Made by a program: the position numbers and the translations under genes
Notes under the pieces: generated by a model
Database searches by the model: none
What the model saw: only the letters and a program-made list of their open reading frames with translations
What the model was told of the DNA's origin: nothing
Shown: piece by piece, positions 8,590-16,664 of the stretch
How positions within the stretch are numbered: position 1 is the stretch's first letter
Layout: every line of letters begins with the position of its first letter
IMG/VR virus record: IMGVR_UViG_3300006868_000023
Location: 1 to 55,840 of that record
Length of the DNA: 55,840 nt
From: a virus
Direction: 5' to 3' (one strand)

Positions 8590-9434
8590 CATCAGAATAC
8601 GCATTTTTAGAATACACTTATAATCCTAATAGATATTCAGATGAATATATAGGAGAGCAACTTGCCGCTTTAGGTTTTCGTATGCGTACCTCAAGTGAGA
8701 CAAATAATGCTCAACTGTGGACTCAAAAAAATGCAATCATACTGTTAAGTAGATCAGATAACGCAGAAAAGGATGGTATTTCTGGTATAGGCTTTGTTAC
8801 CACATTAGATGATATCAAACACTTACCTGTCAAATATGACGATGATTTAGCAATGTATATCCTCGATAATTCAACAGGATTTAGAAGTCTGTTTGTTGAT
8901 GAGGAAGAATATACAAAAATCAGAAATATATTGTCAAGACATAAAGTATATGACTTACCTTCTTTTTCTAAACCTGAGTTACAACGCATAACAGGCATTG
9001 TGTATAATCAACATCACAGACAGGTAATGGATCACTATCAAGACATAGGCTTCAAGTTTACCAAACAGGGAGAAGCATATAATACTTTGGTAAGCAACAA
9101 TAATAGATTTAGCATCATGATTGATAGATTAAAAGTTGACAATGAAGTTCCTGCAATAATTCTTGATACTAACGATGTTTTTTCTTCAACTGCTAGTTTT
9201 ATTGTTAACAGTCTTGATCTAAAAGATTATAAAAATGCACAAGTTGATAACTTTGGTAATATGAATTACAAAATTAATTCTTATAACTGCTTGGCGTTTG
9301 GTAATGAGAACTCTTACAGTATTGAAAATAAAGTTGTTAAACCATTGCCAAATTTAGACGTGATATTTAGACAGAGAAAACAAACTATACACATACTTGA
9401 AAACACAATTTTAACTCACTATGAGCGAAACTAA
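8586..9434 (+). CDS. possible tandem VOC-fold protein, 282 aa
   Basis: Two repeats share a similar pattern: GEQLAALGFRMRTSS...NAIILLSRS in the first 60 residues and DHYQDIGFKFTKQ...NNRFSIMID around residues 145-180. This resembles the beta-alpha-beta-beta-beta modules of the vicinal oxygen chelate (glyoxalase/HPPD) fold. Metal ligands cannot be assigned with certainty, so the call is tentative. The start overlaps the Fe-S carrier stop by 4 bases, suggesting coupled translation. Confidence 0.4.
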   Translation: MTSEYAFLEYTYNPNRYSDEYIGEQLAALGFRMRTSSETNNAQLWTQKNAIILLSRSDNAEKDGISGIGFVTTLDDIKHLPVKYDDDLAMYILDNSTGFRSLFVDEEEYTKIRNILSRHKVYDLPSFSKPELQRITGIVYNQHHRQVMDHYQDIGFKFTKQGEAYNTLVSNNNRFSIMIDRLKVDNEVPAIILDTNDVFSSTASFIVNSLDLKDYKNAQVDNFGNMNYKINSYNCLAFGNENSYSIENKVVKPLPNLDVIFRQRKQTIHILENTILTHYERN

Positions 9435-9744
9435 ACTTAAACGCAGTTCAACATATAACCGTATGTTCTCTGACGATAAGATGTTAGAGGCTTTTGGAAA
9501 ACTTAATCCTACTCTCACAGAACGCACAGCATACTTTGCAGAATGCTGGATTCAATGGCGGCCAAACAAGTATATGTTAATCAGAGGAAAGTCTGACAGA
9601 GAATTAAGAAAAATTTTGCTGGACTATGGATTACAAGATTTGTGGGACTTTCAATTAAAAAGCGGCCAGATTCGCTTTCGTTCATCCGACATGGCGGCGA
9701 TAAGTAAGTTAAGTATTGCAAAGGATTATATAAAAGATGTTTGA
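9421..9744 (+). CDS. hypothetical protein, 107 aa
   Basis: Unrecognised, basic, mostly helical-looking protein; residues 40-60 carry WIQWRPNKYMLIRGKSDRELR. The ATG overlaps the preceding gene by 14 bases and its end overlaps the next start by 8 bases, typical of a coupled phage operon. Confidence 0.65.
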   Translation: MSETKLKRSSTYNRMFSDDKMLEAFGKLNPTLTERTAYFAECWIQWRPNKYMLIRGKSDRELRKILLDYGLQDLWDFQLKSGQIRFRSSDMAAISKLSIAKDYIKDV

Positions 9745-10051
9745 TTATTATGATTACGTTAACAAATTATCAGAAGATAAGTTAGTAACAGAAATTGATA
9801 AAATAACAAAACGTTTGCTAAGTACATCACCTACATCTCCAGTTGCAGGACAACTACAAGGTATGCTAGATTTGGCTAACCAAGCATACCAAGATTCCCT
9901 TTTCAAATCAAGAGTAAAGAAGGAAGATACTGTTATAGACATTGGCGAAATGGAAAGTGTTGATTACATTCCTGATGAATACAGTAAAGATGAACTAATG
10001 ATAGAAATTGTGAGATCTTACTTAGGAAAGGATGATACCAATGGAAAATAG
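9737..10051 (+). CDS. hypothetical protein, 104 aa
   Basis: Unrecognised acidic protein. Residues 1-50 look helical, and a conserved-looking acidic segment (VIDIGEMESVDYIPDEYSKDELM) follows. It overlaps both neighbours (9421 and 10032 genes), which suggests translational coupling. Confidence 0.65.
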   Translation: MFDYYDYVNKLSEDKLVTEIDKITKRLLSTSPTSPVAGQLQGMLDLANQAYQDSLFKSRVKKEDTVIDIGEMESVDYIPDEYSKDELMIEIVRSYLGKDDTNGK

Positions 10052-10769
10052 ATTCACATTACAAAAAACAACACCACTGAAGTTTATACTATTAGACGAT
10101 TTAACAAAAACATTTGAAATAAATGAATACAATTTTTCATTCACAATGTATACAGGTGTGAACAACATGGACGATGAAAGTGTATTGTTTGCACAAAAGC
10201 AACAAAACGTTAGTTTTGCAAAAGCATTAACATTATTAGAAGGCGTTCTTAACAAAAGTGTTATTTACGTAATGAAGGATAATAAATTAGATGTTGATAA
10301 AATATTCAAAGGCATAGAAAACAATTTTATAGCATTACCAGATACATCAGAGCAAACATTGTGTGCAATGTTACACTGTAAACTAAACACAATTACTGGT
10401 ACTGATACTGTAATTGAAACGGTCAAATTAGAAGACATCAATGAGAACATGATGTATGAGTATAATCATGATAACAAAGAGGCATACATGGAGTTGCCGG
10501 CTATCAATGAATGGGTAACAGATAAAAGTTACTGGCAAGTTCCTTGGTGGTTTAGAAATGACATTAGTACTGCTGACAAAATTGCAGAAACTGATGAGGA
10601 ATACAAAGAGTGGCAAGAAAAATTTGATGAGGTTGAAAAACGTAACACTGAAACATTCAGAGAGATAGAAATAGAAATTTTAGAGGCTTGGCAAAAAGTA
10701 TCCAAGTCAGAACCAGGTGAATTAATCAAAGTTGATTTTAGCAAGAAAAAACCTGAAAAAAATGTTTGA
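10032..10769 (+). CDS. hypothetical protein, 245 aa
   Basis: Unrecognised. A mixed alpha/beta N-terminal part is followed by a charged helical C-terminal tail with Glu/Lys heptads from about residue 180. Either the ATG at 10032 (AGGA close by) or the one at 10041 could start it. It is the last gene before a sigma70-type promoter, whose -35 lies inside the end of this gene. Confidence 0.65.
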   Translation: MIPMENRFTLQKTTPLKFILLDDLTKTFEINEYNFSFTMYTGVNNMDDESVLFAQKQQNVSFAKALTLLEGVLNKSVIYVMKDNKLDVDKIFKGIENNFIALPDTSEQTLCAMLHCKLNTITGTDTVIETVKLEDINENMMYEYNHDNKEAYMELPAINEWVTDKSYWQVPWWFRNDISTADKIAETDEEYKEWQEKFDEVEKRNTETFREIEIEILEAWQKVSKSEPGELIKVDFSKKKPEKNV

Positions 10770-10794
10770 CAAAAATAAATTTTTAAGTTAAAAT
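10766..10794 (+). promoter_or_regulatory. sigma70-type promoter with +1 at an ATG
   Basis: TTGACA (10766-10771), 17-bp spacer, TAAAAT (10789-10794), then 6 bases to the ATG at 10801. Confidence 0.7.
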
Positions 10795-10800
10795 AACATT

Positions 10801-11271
10801 ATGCATATTCTAAATGAAGAACAAGTAGGTATTGAATTATTGTATAGAAGTAAATCTATACAAGAAGTTCCTTTTTTAGAAGATGTTGTAAATAATTATA
10901 ACAGTATCTGCGAAGAACTTAACATCATGCCAATTAGCAAAGATGGCAATTGGAGTAAAGAGTTTAACATTCCTAGTTACTATAAAGAGTTAGACATAGA
11001 ACAACATATAAAGAACTTGATTCCAGAGTCAGGACAAGACTTAAAAATCATAACCGCCAGAGTAGATATGGAATTAGGTGAATTTAAGGCCAGGAACCTA
11101 TATCCTGTACTGCAACTTTTGATATATATTATAGACACAATGCGTAAGAACAACCTTGTTTGGGGTGTTGGCAGAGGCAGTAGTGTTGCAAGTTATGTGC
11201 TGTTTTTACTAGGTATACATAAAGTAGACAGTATAAAATATAACTTAGATTTAAGAGAGTTTTTGAAATAA
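10801..11271 (+). CDS. short protein resembling a fragment of bacterial DNA polymerase III alpha, 156 aa
   Basis: The C-terminal 40 residues (VWGVGRGSSVASYVLFLLGI, then KVDSIKYNLDLREFL) closely match the GRGSGAGS-x-V-x-YxLGIT-x-VDPIKYNL-x-FERFL motif of the DnaE/PolC palm. The catalytic Asp-x-Asp region that follows in DnaE is absent because the protein ends there. The N-terminal 115 residues are not recognised. It may be a remnant, or a repurposed domain that competes with or docks to host Pol III. The gene follows a promoter so closely that the mRNA should be leaderless. It overlaps the next ATG by one base. Confidence 0.6.
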   Translation: MHILNEEQVGIELLYRSKSIQEVPFLEDVVNNYNSICEELNIMPISKDGNWSKEFNIPSYYKELDIEQHIKNLIPESGQDLKIITARVDMELGEFKARNLYPVLQLLIYIIDTMRKNNLVWGVGRGSSVASYVLFLLGIHKVDSIKYNLDLREFLK

Positions 11272-11795
11272 TGGTAACAAGAAAAACTAACAGAGGTGCA
11301 CCAATTGACTTTGATGCACTTATGGCACAACAAAACCCAAGTAGCCGAGCATTAGGTAACATGGGTGTGAATGCCAAAGGTGATAAGTTAGGCGACAGAA
11401 ATCAGATAGTTCAATCTGCTGAAGATAGAGTGCGTTCAACTTATGCTAAAACAGAAACTGTTAGTAGTGACAAAGTCAGTCTAAAGGGAGAGTCTAAAAA
11501 ACTATCACCTGATACTGATCCAGCAATGAATGATGTTAAAACTGCAAAAACAGCATCAGAAAATGTTCGTACTTCTACTGAGCCATCTGTTACAGAAACA
11601 GTTCAAGAAGTATTCAACGATGCCAGTGCAGGTTTTGACAACAAAGATGAACATGACACAGAATCATTTGATGAACCAACTCCACCTGAAGGCGAGGACT
11701 TCGACGAGCAACAACCTCTGGGTTATAAGGAAGTAGAATTACCTAACGGTGACATAGAAATGGTTCCTTACTACCGAGAGGAAGACGCACCTTGA
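11271..11795 (+). CDS. low-complexity, probably disordered protein, 174 aa
   Basis: Rich in Thr, Ser, Glu, Lys and Asp, with no hydrophobic core over residues 30-150 and a short conserved-looking end (GYKEVELPNGDIEMVPYYREED). Its start overlaps the DnaE-like gene stop and its end overlaps the next start. Probably a disordered adaptor or virion-associated protein; function unknown. Confidence 0.6.
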   Translation: MVTRKTNRGAPIDFDALMAQQNPSSRALGNMGVNAKGDKLGDRNQIVQSAEDRVRSTYAKTETVSSDKVSLKGESKKLSPDTDPAMNDVKTAKTASENVRTSTEPSVTETVQEVFNDASAGFDNKDEHDTESFDEPTPPEGEDFDEQQPLGYKEVELPNGDIEMVPYYREEDAP

Positions 11796-12166
11796 GCAAA
11801 CAACTAGACTTAGAATTTGAAAACCCTATCACTATTACCGATTATGAAGATACCTTCACAATCAGTACACCTATCGATATGTGCGACAGCGAATATTATT
11901 CGTACAGCACCGGAGACAATATCACAGTTACAACCACTAATGATTCATTTGACCCATTAGGATTTTCTTACAAGGACATTAATATCAATACCGACAACTT
12001 ATTTGAAGACTTGCCAGTTAAAATAGGCAAGTATGAGTTGACCGAAAAAACTATTGAAAAAGTTCTTGCAGTGCTAGATATATTTGAGAATGATGAAGAT
12101 CTTAAAGATGTTCTCAAATCACAAATGGCACTTAACAGGATAAAGAATGAAAATAAGAGCAATTAA
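11792..12166 (+). CDS. hypothetical acidic protein, 124 aa (TTG start)
   Basis: Unrecognised. It starts at TTG overlapping the previous stop, with GAGG upstream. The first 65 residues are acidic and beta-prone; the last 50 form a helical tail (EKTIEKVLAVLDIFENDEDLKDVL is the helical core). The gp31-like gene starts 20 bases before its stop. Confidence 0.6.
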   Translation: MSKQLDLEFENPITITDYEDTFTISTPIDMCDSEYYSYSTGDNITVTTTNDSFDPLGFSYKDININTDNLFEDLPVKIGKYELTEKTIEKVLAVLDIFENDEDLKDVLKSQMALNRIKNENKSN

Positions 12167-12515
12167 CGATAACATACTTTGTGTTGACGGCGACTTTGGT
12201 GAGCAAGTTACCCAGGGTGGAATCATTATTCAAAACACTAGTGGCAAAGAGGAAGGTATTGTTCCTAGATGGTTCAAAGTATTTGAAGTAGGTCCAGACA
12301 TAGATTGGATAACACCAGGACAATGGGTGTATGTTGAATATGGACGTTGGACTGAGGCAATGAAGTTGAAAGACGACAGATTTGAAAGTGATGACAACCA
12401 AGCAGAAGTATGGAAAGTAGACCCAAAAGGCTGTTTAGCAGTATCTGATGATAAACCTAATACATTAAATGTTGCCGAAGTAGTTGGTGATGTTTACCGC
12501 AAACAGAGAGATTAA
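12147..12515 (+). CDS. gp31/GroES-like co-chaperonin, second copy
   Basis: This 122-residue protein begins MKIRAINDNILCVDG and continues with a Gly-rich loop (VTQGGIIIQN) at the position of the GroES mobile loop, then VGPD and a long insert. Like T4 gp31 it is longer and more divergent than bacterial GroES. gp31 replaces GroES so that host GroEL can fold the large T4 capsid protein; that role is inferred here. The true GroES-like protein is at 529. It ends in a one-base overlap (TAATG) with the next gene. Confidence 0.7.
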   Translation: MKIRAINDNILCVDGDFGEQVTQGGIIIQNTSGKEEGIVPRWFKVFEVGPDIDWITPGQWVYVEYGRWTEAMKLKDDRFESDDNQAEVWKVDPKGCLAVSDDKPNTLNVAEVVGDVYRKQRD

Positions 12516-12679
12516 TGAGGATACCAACAGAAAATAGAATTGGTTTAAGTTCAACTGGTGTAACTGGCAATTTAATTATAGCAGGAGTCATATTTGGATT
12601 TATAAGTCCATGGTGGCTAATACTAGGTGGAGTATTAGTACTCAGTGCAGTAGGCATTGAGGTAGGAAAGAATAGATAA
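12515..12679 (+). CDS. small membrane protein, 54 aa
   Basis: ATG overlaps the preceding stop (TAATG). Residues 18-48 are hydrophobic with a turn at SPWW, giving one long or two short membrane spans. Its stop again overlaps the following ATG by one base. Function unknown; holin-like roles are possible but unsupported. Confidence 0.6.
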   Translation: MRIPTENRIGLSSTGVTGNLIIAGVIFGFISPWWLILGGVLVLSAVGIEVGKNR

Positions 12680-12918
12680 TGCCATATATTGAAAAAACAG
12701 GTGTTGGCAAAATTAAAGAACAACTGTGGCAATGGGATGGTGTAATGCACGATCCAAACATTGACGGTTTCAATGGTTGGGGTTGTAAACAAAAAATTTA
12801 CGAAGTGCTATTTCAGTGTCAAGAATACATTGAAAAGGCTCCTACATATCATGGCGAAGAAGAATGGTTACAAGAAAAGAAGGATGAAAAAGCCTTCAAA
12901 AAATTAGGGGGAGGATAA
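12679..12918 (+). CDS. hypothetical protein, 79 aa
   Basis: Unrecognised small protein with several Trp, two Cys and a Lys/Glu-rich end. Start and stop both overlap neighbours by one base. The preceding membrane protein and following lipoprotein suggest an envelope-related operon. Confidence 0.6.
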   Translation: MPYIEKTGVGKIKEQLWQWDGVMHDPNIDGFNGWGCKQKIYEVLFQCQEYIEKAPTYHGEEEWLQEKKDEKAFKKLGGG

Positions 12919-13301
12919 TGAATAAATTAGCGATAGGGATAGTTTCTATATTATTAATTACAGGATGTTCTAGCATAGGCAAATGGATACCCAGTGATTT
13001 TGATAATGTTGAATTTGGTAAGTTAGCAGAACTGCATGTATTAGCATCAGAACCACTAGATGGTGTAAACTGGTGTGGTCGTGCAGACATTGGCATGATG
13101 CATCATCATGCTAGAATTTTATCAGTATACAGCGAACACAGATTGAACGACAACATCACAAACATTTACACAGCAATACAAGACTTAACACAAGAACTCA
13201 AAGACAGAAAAGATCCTAGCGAAGGATATTGTAAAATCAAAAGACAGGGTATTGCAAACATTTCAGAACAAGCCTTGGCAACATTTGGAGATAGAAAATG
13301 A
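12918..13301 (+). CDS. predicted lipoprotein, 127 aa
   Basis: A type II signal peptide is clear: MNKLAIGIVSILLITGC, lipobox LITGC, with Cys 17 as the lipidated residue, followed by SS, which favours outer-membrane sorting. Two further Cys (CGRAD, GYCKIK) could form a disulfide. The mature part is helical and unrecognised. Candidate roles include superinfection exclusion or lysis. GGAGG precedes the ATG. Confidence 0.75.
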   Translation: MNKLAIGIVSILLITGCSSIGKWIPSDFDNVEFGKLAELHVLASEPLDGVNWCGRADIGMMHHHARILSVYSEHRLNDNITNIYTAIQDLTQELKDRKDPSEGYCKIKRQGIANISEQALATFGDRK

Positions 13302-13513
13302 ATGTAGAACAATGGCAAACCAGCAAAGAAAAAGAAGTCAGAGAACTAAAGAACTTGTGGGAAAGTGGTGGTATATCTGAAAGCGAGTACAAAGAACTTG
13401 TGGAAGATATCATAGACATTGCTAAAATACAAGAAGACTTAAACACAGAAGATCTCAAAAACAAAGCAGTTAAAGCAATTGACGCAATCAAGGTAGTGGC
13501 AGGCTTATTATAA
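13298..13513 (+). CDS. small protein with SHOCT-like helix pair, 71 aa
   Basis: Residues 16-36 (ELKNLWESGGISESEYKEL) follow the pattern of a SHOCT-type short C-terminal motif (L-x2-L-x4-GxIs-x2-EY). The rest is helical. The start overlaps the lipoprotein stop by four bases. Function unknown. Confidence 0.55.
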   Translation: MNVEQWQTSKEKEVRELKNLWESGGISESEYKELVEDIIDIAKIQEDLNTEDLKNKAVKAIDAIKVVAGLL

Positions 13514-14335
13514 ATGAACTTGAAACTAGGCATCATTGGTGCCGGCTTTGTAGGCGGTTCGGTAATAGAAGGATTTGATACTGACACCGTAGACCAGTTT
13601 GTGGTGGATCCACTATATAACGACAACACAATTGATGACCTTGTCAAATATGATCCGCCACTCCTTTTTGTTTGTGTACCTACGCCAGAAGCAGTAGGTG
13701 ACAGTGGTGATGTAGATGTTAGCATTGCTAGACAAACACTAAGCGATCTTGCTGACAGATGCTATAAAGGTATTGTGGTAATCAAAAGCACAATAACACC
13801 TAAGCATTTGATAAAAATGAAAAAGGATTTCAAACTGAATCTAGTTTACAATCCTGAATTTCTCACAGAAGCAAACGCACATCAAGACTTTATAAATCCT
13901 AACATGCAGGTATTAGGTGGCAGTTGGAAACACTGTGATAAAGTAGAGAAAGCATACGCAAGACACAGCAAAGTAAAAACAGTACCTACATTCAAAGTAG
14001 ATTTAATCACTGCTAGTTTAATCAAATACACAATTAACAGTTGGTTAGCAACCAAAGTTATTTTCATGAATGATCTACATAGTTTATTTCAACAAAGTGG
14101 ATCAAATTCAAGTTGGGAACAATTCACAGAAATATTACAAACTGATCCACGTATGGGAGACACTCACATGAATGTGCCAGGTCCAGATGGTAAGTTTGGT
14201 TTTGGTGGGCATTGTTTCCCCAAGGATACCAAAGCATTTCTGCACTATGCTAATAAATTACAAGCAGATTTAGGAGTGCTAAAAACTGCTGTAAAATTAA
14301 ATGACAAAGTGTACAGAAATGAAAACAGCAATTAG
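13514..14335 (+). CDS. short UDP-glucose/GDP-mannose dehydrogenase-family protein, 273 aa
   Basis: The NAD-binding GAGFVGGS (residues 9-16), the VPTPEAVGDSGDVD loop, NPEFLTEANAHQDF and the catalytic GGHCFPKD (Cys about 234) are all present. The family oxidises UDP-sugars to uronic acids. Bacterial members are about 390-440 residues; this one ends about 40 residues after the catalytic Cys and lacks the C-terminal nucleotide-sugar domain. It may be a compact phage form or partly impaired. It overlaps the following glycosyltransferase-like gene, suggesting sugar modification of phage DNA, virion or host surface. Confidence 0.75.
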   Translation: MNLKLGIIGAGFVGGSVIEGFDTDTVDQFVVDPLYNDNTIDDLVKYDPPLLFVCVPTPEAVGDSGDVDVSIARQTLSDLADRCYKGIVVIKSTITPKHLIKMKKDFKLNLVYNPEFLTEANAHQDFINPNMQVLGGSWKHCDKVEKAYARHSKVKTVPTFKVDLITASLIKYTINSWLATKVIFMNDLHSLFQQSGSNSSWEQFTEILQTDPRMGDTHMNVPGPDGKFGFGGHCFPKDTKAFLHYANKLQADLGVLKTAVKLNDKVYRNENSN

Positions 14336-15422
14336 AGTCAATGCTGGTAACATATACCATCTAAAACAAGAACCACCTTGGTGGTCTGCAATAAGTCATC
14401 TTGTTGAAAATAAATTCTGTTTATTATGCTATGGTGGCAAAGACCTGCTTAGTTGCAATTGGCAAAAGCACAACACAGATAATTTAGATATTGCTATTGT
14501 ACAATACAGTGAAGCATTCGAAGATGTAATGGATGCTATAGATAAATTAGAACTAAAAAACGTTACACTAATCACTAATAACATAGGTCTACAAAGCACA
14601 CAGAACGTCTCTAAGCACACTTATTTGTGGTTTGAACACATGCATACCTATCACAAAAAGAACTTTAATAAAACACGTTTTAATGAATATAAAGAAAGAT
14701 CTAAAAAGTTTATATCACTGAATGGCAGGCGTAATGTAACAAGACTGTTTATGATATTCTCAATGAAATATATGAACTTACTGCAACATGGTTATGTTAG
14801 TTTATTGCCAGTATCGTGGAAACCCACAAGTATAAACACATGGAGAACAGCATGTTTGGAAGTAGCAAAATTTTCAAACGATCCAAATATTATACCAGAT
14901 GATACAAAATTTTTAGATAATCTAGTGGTAGATAGAAACATGGAAGGGCAAGATTCTGCATCAAACATTATGTCCAATGTGTGGCTTAAAGATTGTAATG
15001 TATCTGATGTACTAGATGGTCCATGTCATTTTACTTTACAGCCTATGATTAATCAATCCTTCTTTACTGTGATCAACGAAACATTTACATGCAATGGTGA
15101 TCCAATGTTCTTTACTGAGAAGACATTTAAGCCTATGCAATATGGACACCCTTTTGTTTTATGTGGTGTGCCAGGTGCATTAGCAAAATTACGTGAGTTA
15201 GGATACAAAACGTTTCATCCCTACATTGATGAAAGTTATGATTTAGAGGTTGACGATTTAACAAGATATGTTAAAATACTAGAGCAGATTAAAATACTAT
15301 GCGAATTAGACAACCAACAACTTAAAACCTTTTTAAGTAACGTTCGACCCATCGCAGAGCATAACTATATGACACTAAGAGATAAAACAAACTGGATTTA
15401 TAATGAAAGAACTTTGGACTGA
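14319..15422 (+). CDS. glycosyltransferase-like protein, 367 aa
   Basis: The C-terminal third contains FFTEKTFKPMQYGHPFVLCG followed by GALAKLRELGYKTF. That matches the donor-binding region of fucosyltransferase-like (GT10-type) and related phage glycosyltransferases (F-x-EKxF-x2-xxxG-x-P). The N-terminal two thirds is not recognised. The ATG at 14319 is preferred; 14301 is also open. It overlaps the dehydrogenase upstream and gp44 downstream by about 20 bases. Acceptor unknown. Confidence 0.55.
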   Translation: MKTAIRVNAGNIYHLKQEPPWWSAISHLVENKFCLLCYGGKDLLSCNWQKHNTDNLDIAIVQYSEAFEDVMDAIDKLELKNVTLITNNIGLQSTQNVSKHTYLWFEHMHTYHKKNFNKTRFNEYKERSKKFISLNGRRNVTRLFMIFSMKYMNLLQHGYVSLLPVSWKPTSINTWRTACLEVAKFSNDPNIIPDDTKFLDNLVVDRNMEGQDSASNIMSNVWLKDCNVSDVLDGPCHFTLQPMINQSFFTVINETFTCNGDPMFFTEKTFKPMQYGHPFVLCGVPGALAKLRELGYKTFHPYIDESYDLEVDDLTRYVKILEQIKILCELDNQQLKTFLSNVRPIAEHNYMTLRDKTNWIYNERTLD

Positions 15423-16326
15423 AAAATATCGACCAAGCACAATTGACACGTATGTATTCCGTGATGATAACCAACGTAGGCAAGTTGCTGGTTGGGTGTC
15501 TGATGGAGCATTGCCTCACTTGCTGTTTAGCGGAGCACCAGGCACAGGTAAAACTACATTAGCAAAAGTATTGCTTAAAGAATTAGATGTAGCAGACATG
15601 GACATATTGGAAATTAATGCCAGTAACGAAAACAATGTCGATACAATCCGCAACAAGATTACAAACTTTAGTAGCACTATGCCGTTTGGTGATTTGAAAT
15701 ATGTGTTGCTAGATGAAGCAGATTACATTACTCCAAATGGACAAGCGGCATTGCGTGGTGTAATGGAAATGTATCACACCAGTTGTAGATTTATACTAAC
15801 ATGCAACTATCCACAACGTATTATTCCTGCACTACACAGTAGATGTCAAGGCTTCCACATTGAGAAACTTGATGTAAATGAGTTCACTGCTAGGATAGCA
15901 CAGATTTGTATTGGTGAAGGTGTTGATGTTGACTTAGACACATTGGATACTTATGTACAAGCAACATACCCTGACTTGCGTAAAAGCATTAATCTTGTGC
16001 AACAGAATGTTGTTGATGGTGTATTACAGAAGCCTCAAGAAGGCGACCAAAGTTCTAGTGAATGGATGTTGCAAGTAGTAGAAATGTTCAAAGCAGGACA
16101 GTACAAACCAGCACGTGAATTGATTGTTAGTCAAGCAAGACCCGAAGAGTATGATGATGTATACAAATTCATGTATCGTAATTTAGAACTTTGGGGTACC
16201 ACAGAGCAACAACAAGACCAAGCAGTTGTAATTATCAGAGATGGCATGGTCAAGAGTGTATCATGTGCTGATCCAGAAATAAATCTCAGTGCAACACTTA
16301 TTGAACTACACTTGAATAGTATGTAG
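15403..16326 (+). CDS. 44: clamp loader ATPase subunit (T4 gp44-like)
   Basis: A 307-residue AAA+ protein that opens the sliding clamp and loads it on DNA. Walker A GAPGTGKT is near residues 45-52, Walker B LLDEADYI near 101-108, and the arginine-finger region LHSRCQGF near 145-150, followed by a helical collar domain. Length and motif order match T4 gp44. The gene is about 33 kb from gp43/gp45 in this window. No gp62 is recognised next to it; the following 102-aa gene does not resemble it. Confidence 0.9.
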   Translation: MKELWTEKYRPSTIDTYVFRDDNQRRQVAGWVSDGALPHLLFSGAPGTGKTTLAKVLLKELDVADMDILEINASNENNVDTIRNKITNFSSTMPFGDLKYVLLDEADYITPNGQAALRGVMEMYHTSCRFILTCNYPQRIIPALHSRCQGFHIEKLDVNEFTARIAQICIGEGVDVDLDTLDTYVQATYPDLRKSINLVQQNVVDGVLQKPQEGDQSSSEWMLQVVEMFKAGQYKPARELIVSQARPEEYDDVYKFMYRNLELWGTTEQQQDQAVVIIRDGMVKSVSCADPEINLSATLIELHLNSM

Positions 16327-16328
16327 GC

Positions 16329-16336
16329 GATAAATA
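16329..16336 (+). promoter_or_regulatory. late-type promoter box GATAAATA
   Basis: Three bases after the gp44 stop and 19 before the next ATG; followed by ACAGGAG as ribosome site. Confidence 0.6.
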
Positions 16337-16355
16337 CTGTTACACAGGAGATTAC

Positions 16356-16664
16356 ATGGCCCCAGAGCAAAAAATAATCGAAGATCAAGAAGTTGTTATC
16401 AAGAAATTACCTTGGTATAAACGTCTATGGCAATGGTGGCTCAGTTTATTCAAAGAAGAATATGAACTTATTGTTTGGTTTCATTCAGAAACTATTGAGC
16501 ATCAAGACGGACTCAAAACAATCAGACGCAGTCAAAAGACATTTATGTTAAAAGATGTCTCAAAGAAAACATCTACACATATTGTTGGTAAGGACATTTT
16601 TAATAAGCCATTTGAAATTAAAACTGTTGAACCTTTTGATTATCAATTACGCAAATTAATGTAA
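16356..16664 (+). CDS. hypothetical protein, 102 aa
   Basis: Unrecognised basic protein. Residues 15-35 contain KKLPWYKRLWQWWLSLFKEE, an amphipathic, Trp-rich stretch that could lie on a membrane surface. It has a late box and AGGAG. The stop overlaps the ATG of the radical SAM gene (TAATG). Confidence 0.6.
   Translation: MAPEQKIIEDQEVVIKKLPWYKRLWQWWLSLFKEEYELIVWFHSETIEHQDGLKTIRRSQKTFMLKDVSKKTSTHIVGKDIFNKPFEIKTVEPFDYQLRKLM

Noticed and set aside
12515-12679. Holin call for the 54-aa membrane protein
   Set aside because: Topology alone is not enough, and several similar small membrane proteins occur in the window.
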